64,000 bases of DNA from NCBI RefSeq assembly GCF_008329905.1, contig NZ_CP032155.1:4216001-4280000 (forward strand), in the 5' to 3' direction. This document shows positions 44,226-52,585 of this stretch, one piece after another (the first letter of the stretch is position 1; each line of letters starts with the position of its first letter). Source of the stretch: Mycobacterium sp. ELW1 (lineage in GTDB: Bacteria; Actinomycetota; Actinomycetes; Mycobacteriales; Mycobacteriaceae). The translations under genes and the position numbers were made by a program. Under the pieces are notes generated by a model, which had not been told where the DNA came from, did not search any database, and was given only the letters and a program-made list of their open reading frames with translations.

Positions 44226-44256
44226 GAAACTGTAACGTGAATAGTGTTATAGTTTC
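44226..44256. promoter_or_regulatory. Inverted-repeat operator between BVMO and TetR
   Basis: GAAACTGTAAC and GTTATAGTTTC are reverse complements over 11 bp with one mismatch, separated by nine bases. It lies between the divergent BVMO (start 44206) and TetR (start 44290), and A/T content is locally high. Probable binding site for that TetR. Confidence 0.7.
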
Positions 44257-44289
44257 GCGGATCGGTGTCAAGAGTTCAAGGGAGTTGCG

Positions 44290-44913
44290 ATGACGACGGT
44301 GTCGGTTCCGCGGCGGGCGCCGGTTCAGGCCCGCAGCCGCCAGACCGTCGCCCGGATTCTCGACGCGGCCGCCGCCATTGCCGATGAACAGGGCATTGAT
44401 GCCGCAACCACCCGCACGATCGCCGACCGCGCCGGGGTGTCGTATCCCTCGCTGTACCGGTTCTTCGCCGACCGCGACGCGATTTTCGATGAGCTGATGG
44501 AGCGGCACTGCACCGAGATCGACGCCCGCTGCGTCGCCGCCGAGCAGACGTGGACGATCACCTCGATCGCGGATCTGCTCAACAACGAGATCAACCTGCA
44601 CGTCGACTATTACCGCAGGCATCCGAGTGCGGCGGGGATGTGGCTGGGCGGGCGGACCTCGCCCACCGTCACCAAGCACGTACATGCCCGTATGCGCACC
44701 CTGGCCGATCGGCTGCACGGCATCCTCGTCGATATCGGCCTCATACCCACCGACACCGACCCGCGGGCGATGCTGGTGGCCGTGGAGATGGCAGATCGCG
44801 TGCTGGAACTCTCCTACCGCGACGACAGCGAATTCGACGAGGCGTTGCTCGACATCGGCCGGGCGGCACTGCTCGCGTTCGGTGAGTCGCTGGCAGCTCG
44901 CCTACGCGCCTGA
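44290..44913 (+). CDS. TetR-family regulator divergent from the BVMO
   Basis: 207 residues. RQTVARILDAAAAIADEQGI leads into the helix-turn-helix TRTIADRAGVSYPSLYRFFADRDAIF; the ligand domain is helical (DLLNNEINLHVDYYRRHPSA). It likely represses the BVMO-hydrolase pair through the repeat at 44226-44256. Ligand unknown; an EthR-like role is only an analogy. Confidence 0.9.
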   Translation: MTTVSVPRRAPVQARSRQTVARILDAAAAIADEQGIDAATTRTIADRAGVSYPSLYRFFADRDAIFDELMERHCTEIDARCVAAEQTWTITSIADLLNNEINLHVDYYRRHPSAAGMWLGGRTSPTVTKHVHARMRTLADRLHGILVDIGLIPTDTDPRAMLVAVEMADRVLELSYRDDSEFDEALLDIGRAALLAFGESLAARLRA

Positions 44914-44929
44914 CGGTTACATATCCAGC

Positions 44930-45583
44930 TCAGCGGCGTTCGAAGTGTTGGTAGTCGATCGGATTGCGCCAATCGCCTCCCCAGGTCCACCCGCGATCGG
45001 TGAAGGCGCGCACTGCCGCGTCTGCGGCGTGCAGAATCCCCGGATCGGTGCGGCGACGATCGAGATAGCTTCCCGCGGTTGCCGGTTCGAGATCACCGGA
45101 TCGATCGAGGTACGGATTGAACAGCGGGTTGAGGTCGATTGCGCGGCCGTAGGCGTGCAATGACCATGCGGTGCTGCCGGGCAGTGGACGGCAGTTGAAG
45201 GCGGAGGTGTTGTTGTCCTCCATGGACAGGTCGTCGACTGCCCCCGGATAGTGCTGAGGTGTTTGCATCTTCGCGATCGGATATCGCTGCCGGTGCAGGT
45301 CAGCGAAGATCGCGACCACATCGGCGACCACATCCCGGTGCACGATGAGCACGCCGCGATGGTCCAGCCCGTCCAGGCCGACGTAGTCCAGGTCGACGCG
45401 GCGCAACTCGTCAGGAGACACCGGACAGCCGGGACGCCAGGTGGCGCCGAGGTCCGCCGCGCTGACCGCCTGCACCACCGCGGGCGGCGTCGTGGCGGTT
45501 GCCGCCGACGACGGGGGCACAGCGGGCAGCTGCGGCGCCGGACTGCATTGCACGAGAAAGACGGCGGCGAGCGCCACCGACAA
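44930..45583 (-). CDS. Exported M15-family peptidase
   Basis: About 217 residues. A hydrophobic start (VALAAVFLVQCSPAPQ) ends in a possible lipobox Cys. The mature part has SLHAYGRAIDLNPLFNPYL (zinc ligands His and Asp) and DYQHFERR (C-terminal His), the M15 D-Ala-D-Ala carboxypeptidase/endolysin pattern. The start is uncertain: TTG at 45583 is used here, with GTG at 45577 possible, and the open frame continues upstream as VDRRAAL without an obvious start codon. It lies 14 bases after the upstream membrane-protein gene and probably shares its transcript. Likely trims peptidoglycan cross-links. Confidence 0.78.
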   Translation of the reverse strand: MSVALAAVFLVQCSPAPQLPAVPPSSAATATTPPAVVQAVSAADLGATWRPGCPVSPDELRRVDLDYVGLDGLDHRGVLIVHRDVVADVVAIFADLHRQRYPIAKMQTPQHYPGAVDDLSMEDNNTSAFNCRPLPGSTAWSLHAYGRAIDLNPLFNPYLDRSGDLEPATAGSYLDRRRTDPGILHAADAAVRAFTDRGWTWGGDWRNPIDYQHFERR

Positions 45584-45597
45584 GGCTGCCCGCCGGT

Positions 45598-45990
45598 CTA
45601 CGGAGCGACCTCCGGTACCGGCGTGCGACGTCGGGTAGCACCCCAGAGGCCGACGCCGATGCCCACCACCGCGCCGCCGAGCCCGATGATCTGCTGTCCG
45701 CGGGTGAGTTCACTGTGCACGCTGCTCCCGCCGAGGAGGTCGGCAGCGTCCGCTCCGCCCGAAGCCAGGAACCATCCCCGGGTATTGCGGCCGCGCAATC
45801 CTGCCGACAACAGGAGTCCGCCGATCAGCGCGTCGCGATAGCCCATCGACCGCAGCAGCAGCCGCGCCGACGGGCCCGGATCGTTCGGCTCACCCCACAG
45901 CTTGTTGGCGCCCATCGGGTCCGCCAGAAAGTGCACTCCGGAGGCCAGCCGGATACTGCCCGCGATCACCGCGGCCTTGTCGATCGACAT
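45598..45990 (-). CDS. Small membrane protein (DUF4267-like)
   Basis: 130 residues from ATG 45990 (MSIDKAAVIAGSIRLASGVH). Three or four hydrophobic segments, including ALIGGLLLSAGLRG and QQIIGLGGAVVGIGVGLWGA. The pattern recalls DUF4267-type proteins; no catalytic residues are evident. It starts seven bases after the stop of the secreted-protein gene upstream, so these small genes form an operon with the M15 peptidase. Function unknown. Confidence 0.75.
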   Translation of the reverse strand: MSIDKAAVIAGSIRLASGVHFLADPMGANKLWGEPNDPGPSARLLLRSMGYRDALIGGLLLSAGLRGRNTRGWFLASGGADAADLLGGSSVHSELTRGQQIIGLGGAVVGIGVGLWGATRRRTPVPEVAP

Positions 45991-45997
45991 GTGGTTC

Positions 45998-46387
45998 CTA
46001 GAGGGTCGCGGTGAACGGGCCGAGGAGCTGACAGTCCGGCGCAACGTTCTGCCCCATCCATACGGGGCAGCCCCGACCGGTCGCGATATAGGTGAAGCCG
46101 GGCTGGTACGGCACCGTGATCGTCGCGGGATCCGCGCCGCGCCCCTGCGTGCAATGCGTAACCCCGTCCGCGCCCAGCAGACAGGCGACCGCTTTATACG
46201 GACCGCCGCCCGGCCCGCATCCCGCGAGATCCGTGGTGGCGGTGACCCCGCCAGGGCCGACCACGGGCGGCGAGAGGGTGTACGTGCACGGCGGCAGCGG
46301 TCCGGCGCTCGCGATGGGGGCCGTCACGGCAGCACCGCCAAGGGCCACTGCGAACGCTGTCAAGACCACGTACGTCGGCCGAATCAT
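45998..46387 (-). CDS. Small secreted protein of unknown function
   Basis: 129 residues. Signal peptide [22 protein letters not shown], then a mature domain with six cysteines (CTYTLSPPVVGPGG, AGCGPGGGPYKAVACLL, THCTQGRGAD, GRGCPVWMGQ, DCQLLGPF), probably disulfide-bonded and mainly beta. It resembles short mycobacterial exported proteins without known role. Upstream, 46388-46469 is the divergent promoter space. Confidence 0.78.
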   Translation of the reverse strand: MIRPTYVVLTAFAVALGGAAVTAPIASAGPLPPCTYTLSPPVVGPGGVTATTDLAGCGPGGGPYKAVACLLGADGVTHCTQGRGADPATITVPYQPGFTYIATGRGCPVWMGQNVAPDCQLLGPFTATL

Positions 46388-46469
46388 GGCCGAATCCTAG
46401 ATCAACTACGTGATTCGTCGACGTGGATTGCGTGGATCGTGAGCGGTTCCCGACCTGCGGCGATCAACT

Positions 46470-46850
46470 ATGCGACACACTATGTCCATGCATCCCGCTG
46501 CACCCCGCCTGCTGATCGCGGGCAGCCTGGCCGCGTTGGGCGCCGTCGGAGTCCTGGCCACCGCGCAACCCGCCCACGCCGACAACATCGGCTACCTCGT
46601 CAACGTCACCGTGCGGCCCGGATACAACTTCCCCAACGCCGATGCCGCGCTGTCCTACGGCTACGGCGTGTGCGACCAGATCAACTCCGGAGTGAGCTAC
46701 GGCCAGCTGGTCAACACCGTCAAGGCGGACTTCTCCACCGGCGACGAGTTCCAAGCCTCATACCTGATCAGCCAATCCGCCCAGGAGCTGTGCCCCGCCG
46801 CCATATGGCAGCTGCGCCAGTCTGCTGCCGGCTACGTGCCGTCCACCTAG
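46470..46850 (+). CDS. DUF732-type secreted protein
   Basis: Up to 126 residues. Three in-frame ATGs (46470, 46482, 46488) are possible; no clear ribosome binding site separates them, so a leaderless start is likely. Signal peptide LLIAGSLAALGAVGVLATAQPAHA is followed by DNIGYLVNVTVRPGYNFPNA, GYGVCDQINSGVSYGQLVNTV and SAQELCPAAIWQLRQ. The two Cys and spacing fit the mycobacterial DUF732 family of short exported helical proteins. Role unknown. It is 14 bases upstream of the CAP-domain gene on the same strand. Confidence 0.82.
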   Translation: MRHTMSMHPAAPRLLIAGSLAALGAVGVLATAQPAHADNIGYLVNVTVRPGYNFPNADAALSYGYGVCDQINSGVSYGQLVNTVKADFSTGDEFQASYLISQSAQELCPAAIWQLRQSAAGYVPST

Positions 46851-46864
46851 TTAAGGAATGACCC

Positions 46865-47350
46865 GTGCTCCATCGAGTGATCCACGCCGGCACCGCAGTC
46901 GGCGCAGCCACGCTACTGGCCATGGTCGTCGCACCGGCCGCGCACGCCGACAACACCCGCCTCAACAACGGTGTGGTCGCCAACGTCTACACCGTCCAGC
47001 ATCAGGCGGGTTGCTCCACCGACATCAAGAAGAACCCCGCACTGACTCAGGCCGCCGAGTGGCAAGCCAACGACGTCCTCAACAACCGCGCACTCGACGG
47101 CGATTTGGGATCTGACGGCTCCACACCTCAAAGCCGCGCTGCTGCAGCCGGTTTCACGGGAACGGTCGCCCAGACGGTGGCGATCAACCCCGCCCTGGCG
47201 ATCAACAACCTCGACGTCATCAACCAGTGGTACAACGACCCGGCCGCTTTCGCGATCATGTCGAACTGTGCCAACACCGCGATCGGCGTCTGGTCCGTCA
47301 ACAGCCTGGACCGGTCGGTCCTGGTGGCGGTGTACGGCCAGCCGGCCTGA
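46865..47350 (+). CDS. Secreted CAP-domain (SCP-like) protein
   Basis: 161 residues from GTG 46865, with AAGGAA at 46853-46858. Signal peptide to AHA28, then a short CAP-type domain: VVANVYTVQHQAGCSTDIKK, LTQAAEWQANDVLNNRALDG and AINNLDVINQWYNDPAAFAI. The classical CAP active His/Glu are not both obvious, as in many short mycobacterial members. An exported protein of unknown role, probably co-expressed with the DUF732 gene. Confidence 0.82.
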   Translation: MLHRVIHAGTAVGAATLLAMVVAPAAHADNTRLNNGVVANVYTVQHQAGCSTDIKKNPALTQAAEWQANDVLNNRALDGDLGSDGSTPQSRAAAAGFTGTVAQTVAINPALAINNLDVINQWYNDPAAFAIMSNCANTAIGVWSVNSLDRSVLVAVYGQPA

Positions 47351-47351
47351 C

Positions 47352-47999
47352 TCACGGCAGAATCCGCAACCCCCACTGCCCCAGCAAGGGCTGCACGAGG
47401 GTGAAGTACGTGGTGTAGTCGTCGCCGTCGGGCGAGGACATCAAGATGCCGACGGCGCTGACGGTGCCGTCCGGATTCTTGACGAAGCCCGGACTGCCGC
47501 TGTCCCCTTCGAGGCTGTAGACGCTGGCTTCGACGACATCACCTTCGACGCCCTTGACCTCACCGCAGGTCTCCCCGGTGACCGCGCCGACCTTGCAGAA
47601 CGGCATACCGGCGCGAATCTGGCTGGCGCCCAGCACGTCCCGCACCGGGTATCGGCCGCCGACGTCGCCATTGGGTGCGCCCACGCCGGGGTCTAGGCGA
47701 ATGATGGCCGCGTCCCGCTTGTCGCCGTTCACCTCGCTCGCACTGATGGTCCCGAGCAGAGTGTCATCCTCGCCGTAGGTCCACGCCGAGCCGTCGTGCG
47801 CATCGCAGTGTCCGCTGGTCAGCAAGTAGTAGTTGCCGTCGTTGTCCTGCGCAGCGAAACCGGAAGTGCAGCGACCACTTTCGTCGTCGACCTCGATGCC
47901 CGGGGTGGGCGGCGGGGCCGCCATCGCAGGGCTTGCCAGCCCGACAGCAACGCTCAGAGCCACACTCGCCCGGCGCGCGATCCGCCACCCAACACCCAT
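47352..47999 (-). CDS. Secreted chymotrypsin-fold serine protease (S1-type)
   Basis: 215 residues from ATG 47999, with GGGGAGG just upstream. Signal peptide SVALSVAVGLASPAMA. The triad is His64 in YLLTSGHCDAHD, Asp96 in GDKRDAAIIRLD and Ser167 in LEGDSGSPGF. Cys44-Cys65 and Cys135-Cys145 probably form disulfides as in streptogrisin/alpha-lytic proteases. There is no long pro-region, only about 10 residues between the signal peptide and the fold. It likely acts outside the cell; the target is unknown. Convergent with the CAP gene, one base between stops. Confidence 0.9.
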   Translation of the reverse strand: MGVGWRIARRASVALSVAVGLASPAMAAPPPTPGIEVDDESGRCTSGFAAQDNDGNYYLLTSGHCDAHDGSAWTYGEDDTLLGTISASEVNGDKRDAAIIRLDPGVGAPNGDVGGRYPVRDVLGASQIRAGMPFCKVGAVTGETCGEVKGVEGDVVEASVYSLEGDSGSPGFVKNPDGTVSAVGILMSSPDGDDYTTYFTLVQPLLGQWGLRILP

Positions 48000-48060
48000 T
48001 TCGCCTCCCCTGCTCGGAATCGAGGCGATCGTACGATAGGACCGTGGCAGACTTCGCCGA

Positions 48061-48591
48061 ATGACGGCGAACGTCGCGGTGATCGGTGCCGGCCCGGCCG
48101 GGCTGGTGGTGTCGCGGTGGCTGCTGTCGCAGGGTCTCGAACCGTCGATCTTCGAGCAGGGTCCCACCCTCGGCGGACAGTGGACCGCGCAACCCGGCCG
48201 AAGCGGCGTGTGGCCGGGCATGCACACCAACACCAGCCGCATTCTGACCGCGTTCAGTGACCTCCCGCTGGACGGAGATCTCGTATCGCTCGGGTTGAGA
48301 AAAACACGAATGAACCTGGCCGCCATCACCTTTGCCCGCGCCGCGGGTGTGGAGCCGCGGCTGGAGAGGTGGCCGGACCTGCGGCGCGCGCTCCTGTTCG
48401 GCCCGCTTGCGCCGAGTTGTTTCCGACTGGAGGGTCCCGACGCGCTGCCGGACTCCGCGGCCCGGTTCGCCCGGGAAGCGGCTGCCTTCGGCGCGATCAC
48501 CGACAACGAACTGACTCTGCAGGAACACAGCTACTGGTCGAGCGTCGAGCAGGCCCGTACCCACGGACACCGTGAGGTTTCCGGGAAGTAA
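48061..48591 (+). pseudogene. Internally deleted flavin-dependent monooxygenase
   Basis: The first ~70 residues are a normal FAD-binding start: VAVIGAGPAGLVVSRWLLSQ, then EQGPTLGGQW and WPGMHTNTSRILTAFSDLP. The last ~90 residues (RLERWPDLRRALLFGPLAPS, then FRLEGPDALPDSAARFAREA) look like the C-terminal end of the same FMO-like family. About 250 central residues, including the NADPH site, are missing, with the join near residue 72-90 (DLVSLGLRKTRMNLAA). The frame remains open (176 residues), but such a protein could not work as a monooxygenase. It may be a remnant or, less likely, a new small protein. Confidence 0.65.
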
Positions 48592-48672
48592 CGGTCGAGC
48601 AGCGTTATCGCAAACCATGCGCGCTGCCACCCCTGAGCCGAACCGCAGGCCAGGCCGAAAATAATGGCGCTC

Positions 48673-48715
48673 TGGCAAATTTTCTTAGCGACGTATTACC
48701 GCTAAGAGCTTGCCA
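48673..48715. repeat. Nested inverted repeats in an orphan intergenic region
   Basis: Outer TGGCAA (48673-48678) and TTGCCA (48710-48715) enclose inner CTTAGCG (48684-48690) and CGCTAAG (48700-48706), all perfect. A TAATTT at 48719 fits a -10 box, so the inner repeat would lie over the -35 region of a plus-strand promoter. The DNA is much richer in A/T than its neighbours. 48592-48867 holds no conventional gene. Confidence 0.45.
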
Positions 48716-48744
48716 CCTTAATTTTGACCCATACGTTGAACCTC

Positions 48745-48801
48745 ATGTTGATCGACGTTCGCTGGCTTCAGTTCCTGCTGAAGCGCCCCGCGCACAAATA
48801 A
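48745..48801 (+). CDS. Candidate 18-residue peptide ORF
   Basis: It encodes MLIDVRWLQFLLKRPAHK, an amphipathic basic peptide, 26 bases after the first base of a TAATTT -10-like box preceded by a palindrome. The message would have a short leader without a strong ribosome binding site. Nothing on this strand follows for 6 kb, so it is not an obvious leader peptide for a downstream gene. It could be a stand-alone small protein or chance. Confidence 0.25.
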   Translation: MLIDVRWLQFLLKRPAHK

Positions 48802-48867
48802 GCCCGTCACCGGCGGCGATGCTGACCTGCCCATGGGTATGGTCGGCCGCCTCCGCACCACCGGCGC

Positions 48868-51800
48868 TCAGCCGGGGAATCGAACGGTGGTTCCCGGCGT
48901 GAGCGCCACGACGCGACCGTGGCATTCCACGTCGACCTGGCCGGTGTCGCGGGGATCCACGCTGATGATCACACCCTTGCCGCTGACCCGAAGGTGCAGA
49001 TGCAGGCCACGATAGTGAATCGGGACTGCCAGCACGCCCAGTGATTCCGGCCAGTGCGGCGACAGGATGATGCGGCCGGAACGGGTCTCCAGCCCGGTGA
49101 AGCACCGCTGCATCAGGTCGACGCTGCCTGCCATCGCCGCGAGGTGAATGCCCTCGGACGTGGTGCCACCCTGGATGTCGGAAACGTCGGACGTCAGAAC
49201 CTGTTGGAAGAACTCCATGGCGCGATCACGGTTCCCGCGGGCCAGCACCCAGCCGTGGACCACACCACTGAGCGTCGACCCGTGCGATGTGCGGGCGATG
49301 TAGTAGTCGACCGTCTTCGGGATCTGTTCGCGCGAGAAGCGGTACCCGAGCCGGTCGAGTATCTCCCGCAACTCGTCCGACGACATGAGGTAGAGCAGCA
49401 TCAGCGCATCGGCCTGCTTGGACGCCTGGTAGCGATTGACGTCGTCGTCCTCGGCCTCCAGGATGCGGTCGAGGCGCTGGATGTTGCCGTACTTCTCGCG
49501 GTAGGCCTCCCAATCCAGTTCCTTGAGATCGCCGTAGCCTTCGAACTGACTGATGACATCCCCACCGGGCTCCGACCCGGTGCCCGGGGCAAAGTGGAAC
49601 GGGACGAACATCCGGCGGCTCACCTGCTCCCACTTCGCCAGTTCGGCACTGTGCAGACCGAGCGTCTCCCGCAGGTCGAGGCGGCTCGGCAGGGGCAGCA
49701 GATTCAGAGCGTCGAAAGCCCGCATGATCACCCACACCGCCATCACGTTGGTGTACGCGTTGTTGTCGATGCCGTCGTACGGCGCGTTCGGGTAGCCGGA
49801 GTGGAATTCGTCCGGCCCGATCACGCCCCGGATGCTGTAGCGGTCCCGCTCCTCGTCGTAGCTTGCTCTGCTGACGAAGAAGCGTGCGATCTCCGCCAGC
49901 ATCTCCGCTCCATAGTCGATCAGATACGCGAGATCGCCGGTGGCCTGATAGAACTTCCACACGTTGTAGGCAACGGCGATTCCGATGTGGTGCGCGCGGG
50001 CGCTCGAGTCGGGGTTCCACCGGCCGCTGCGCGGATTCAGGTGCAGCAGTGGGCTTTCCTCGCGTCCGTCGCTGCCGGACTGCCACGGAAACATCGCGCC
50101 GGCATAGCCGGCCGCCGCCGCGGCGTGCCGGGCTTCCGGCAGTCGCCGGTAGCGGTATCGCAACAGTGAACGGGTGATCATCGGCAGCCGCAGATTGAGC
50201 ACGGGGAAGATGAACAGCTCGTCCCAGAAGATGTGGCCGCGATACGCCTCGCCGTGCAATCCGCGCGCCGGTACCCCGACGTCGAGATCGGCACTGTTCG
50301 GCGACACCGTCTGCAGTAGATGCAGCAGATGCAGTCGCAGGATGCGCAATTCGTCGGAGAAGTCATCGAACTCGATGGACAGTCGCTCCCATAGATGCAC
50401 CCACTCGGTCAGGTGCCCGTCGAGTAGCTCCGCGAACCGGCCCATCTGGCTCAGCCGGCGTTGGGCGTCGACGCTGGGTTCGGATGTCGCGACGTCGCGC
50501 CCCGTGTAGAGAGTCACCACTTTCTCCACCGTCAACGCCTCACCGACAGAGAGCCGCACGGAGATGTCGTGGCCGATTTCTGCGTCCGCGTCGAATGGCT
50601 GATACGCAGCCGGCACGGGCTCGCCGTCGCGCCAGACGGTGCTACGCGCCGCCATCGCGATGGGAATGCGCGACTGGTTCGTCTGCACCGCCAAAAGCAC
50701 CGAATTGCTCGAGATTTCGCGCTTCTCCAGCGTCTCGAGATGGGTGTCGGCCAAGTCGCGGTAACGCTCGACCAACGCGTTGCGGACATTGCCGTCCAGC
50801 GTCGAGCGAACCTCGATCACCCCTGACCAATTCTCGGCGACGATCGTCGTCGCGAGCGCACCCACGTGCGGCATGTGCATGGCGATAAACCGTTGTTGGC
50901 TCAGCGAGCTCGTGCGGCCTGCGTCATCGGTGAAGCGGACCTCGCGGGTCAGCACCGCGCCGCGAAGATCCAGGGTCTGCCGGTAGGACAGCACCGTGAC
51001 CGCGTCGATGTCGAACCAACTGCCGTCGTCGATCCGGAAGGTCAATGCCAGCCAGTTGGGCAGGTTCACCAGACTCTCGTTGTCGATCGTCTCGCCCGAT
51101 ATGTCGTCGACGAGACGGTTGTACACCCCGGCGGCATAGGTGCCCGGATAGTGCACCTGGCCGGCTTTCGACTCGGGCGCAGCGCCCCGGGTGGCGAAAT
51201 AGCCGTTCCCTACTGTGCACAACGCCTCCCGGAGCTTCTCGCTCTGCGGGTCATATCCCTCGAAGGTGAAGTCCCAGGCCTCGCTCGACGCGTGAAGCTT
51301 GTAGGCCAGCCACCGAGAGCCGCGTTCGATGAACGCCCGCACCTGATCGGGACCGGCCAGGGTGAAATGCGCGGCGGTCTTGCGGTCGCCGTCCTCGTCG
51401 TGCCGCACGACGATCCCGATGCCGTCGAATTGCACTGCGTCGAAAGCATCTTCGTCGGTCAGATCGTCGCCGATATAGATCGGCAGCAGCGAATCGGACC
51501 CATCGATTCGCTCGAGGATCCAGGCCAGCGTGGTTCCTTTGTCCCAGTCGATGTCCGGTCGCAGCTCGACGAGCATGCGCCCGCTGGTCACCCGTAGATC
51601 ATCGTGCTGTCCGAGCCGGTGCGTCGCGGCGACGATCTCGCCGACGTACTCGGGCGCGACCTCGCGGTAGTGCACCGCCACGGCGAAGCGCTTGTGCTCC
51701 ACTCGTACGCCCGGAATGTGCGCCAGGGTTCCTCGTAGCTCATCGGCTGCGTCCTGCAGGGCGGCCACGGCCGCAGCAGCCGCGTCGTTCTGGTGATATG

Positions 51801-52530
51801 TGCCGTCGGGCGCGATCAGCTCGAACCCGTGGCTGCCGGCATACCAGATGCCGGGTATGCCCACCCGGTCCCGGATATCGGCGAGGTCCCGGCCGCTCAA
51901 GACCGCCACGGGGCATACCGCGGAGACGAGTTTCAGCGCCTCGGCACCTCCATCGACAAGCTCGGCCGCGGCGGGATCGGACACGATCGGGGCCAATGTT
52001 CCGTCGTAATCGAGAAACAACACCGACTGTCGGGCACTGGTGACACCGATGAGCTGACCATAGGCTTCCAGCGCGTTCGGGAGGTCGGAGATGCGCTTGT
52101 CCCCTACCCGAACCGCGACGTCGGCCAGGTCGGCCAGCACGACGTCGGCTCCGCACCGCACCAGTGTGTCGGGGTCCCCGGTTCCGTCGAGGCCGATGAC
52201 GAGAGCGAATCCGCCATCGTGAGCCGCACTGACCCCGGCGTCGGTGTCCTCGACGACAGCTGCACGTTGCGGACTGACCCCGAGTCGGCGCGTGGCGCCC
52301 TCCAGACTGTCGATGCAGACATCGAACAGATCGTCTACCCCGGCGGCTTTCAACACGTCCTGAAAGCGCGGGTTGGACCCGTGGGCCGCGGTTGCGACGC
52401 CGCCGCCGCGTAGCTTGCGCGCCAGTTCGACCATCGCCTCGAACAGTCGCGGGTCGTCGATCAGCGCACCATCGAGATCGAAGATCACCGCGTCGTGGTA
52501 GCGGGGGTCGACAGTGACCGGCAACTTCAC
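48868..52530 (-). CDS. otsB1: Trehalose-6-phosphate phosphatase/GH65 fusion (OtsB1-like)
   Basis: 1220 residues from GTG 52530, preceded by GAGGAG about eight bases upstream. Three parts: a compact HAD domain (~8-150, AVIFDLDGALIDD), an OtsB domain (~165-395, LFLDYDGTLAPI with Asp174/Asp176, VLSGRDLADI and YIGDDLTDEDAF) and a GH65 domain (~410-1220, with VIGPDEFHSGYPNAPYDGID placing the likely catalytic Glu near 908). The layout matches M. tuberculosis OtsB1 (Rv2006). It may dephosphorylate trehalose-6-P and phosphorolyse trehalose or a related disaccharide. It starts 55 bases after the PEP synthase stop, so both probably share a transcript. Confidence 0.9.
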   Translation of the reverse strand: MKLPVTVDPRYHDAVIFDLDGALIDDPRLFEAMVELARKLRGGGVATAAHGSNPRFQDVLKAAGVDDLFDVCIDSLEGATRRLGVSPQRAAVVEDTDAGVSAAHDGGFALVIGLDGTGDPDTLVRCGADVVLADLADVAVRVGDKRISDLPNALEAYGQLIGVTSARQSVLFLDYDGTLAPIVSDPAAAELVDGGAEALKLVSAVCPVAVLSGRDLADIRDRVGIPGIWYAGSHGFELIAPDGTYHQNDAAAAAVAALQDAADELRGTLAHIPGVRVEHKRFAVAVHYREVAPEYVGEIVAATHRLGQHDDLRVTSGRMLVELRPDIDWDKGTTLAWILERIDGSDSLLPIYIGDDLTDEDAFDAVQFDGIGIVVRHDEDGDRKTAAHFTLAGPDQVRAFIERGSRWLAYKLHASSEAWDFTFEGYDPQSEKLREALCTVGNGYFATRGAAPESKAGQVHYPGTYAAGVYNRLVDDISGETIDNESLVNLPNWLALTFRIDDGSWFDIDAVTVLSYRQTLDLRGAVLTREVRFTDDAGRTSSLSQQRFIAMHMPHVGALATTIVAENWSGVIEVRSTLDGNVRNALVERYRDLADTHLETLEKREISSNSVLLAVQTNQSRIPIAMAARSTVWRDGEPVPAAYQPFDADAEIGHDISVRLSVGEALTVEKVVTLYTGRDVATSEPSVDAQRRLSQMGRFAELLDGHLTEWVHLWERLSIEFDDFSDELRILRLHLLHLLQTVSPNSADLDVGVPARGLHGEAYRGHIFWDELFIFPVLNLRLPMITRSLLRYRYRRLPEARHAAAAAGYAGAMFPWQSGSDGREESPLLHLNPRSGRWNPDSSARAHHIGIAVAYNVWKFYQATGDLAYLIDYGAEMLAEIARFFVSRASYDEERDRYSIRGVIGPDEFHSGYPNAPYDGIDNNAYTNVMAVWVIMRAFDALNLLPLPSRLDLRETLGLHSAELAKWEQVSRRMFVPFHFAPGTGSEPGGDVISQFEGYGDLKELDWEAYREKYGNIQRLDRILEAEDDDVNRYQASKQADALMLLYLMSSDELREILDRLGYRFSREQIPKTVDYYIARTSHGSTLSGVVHGWVLARGNRDRAMEFFQQVLTSDVSDIQGGTTSEGIHLAAMAGSVDLMQRCFTGLETRSGRIILSPHWPESLGVLAVPIHYRGLHLHLRVSGKGVIISVDPRDTGQVDVECHGRVVALTPGTTVRFPG

Positions 52531-52585
52531 CGCACAGCTCCTCGGCAACGAATTGACAGTGGGACGCAATGGAATTCGGCGTCGT

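Noticed and set aside
44226..44913. Assignment of the BVMO/TetR pair as the true ethA-ethR locus
   Set aside because: Sequence resembles the EthA/MymA group only at family level, and the neighbours (aromatic operons, coupled hydrolase) differ from the ethA-ethR locus.
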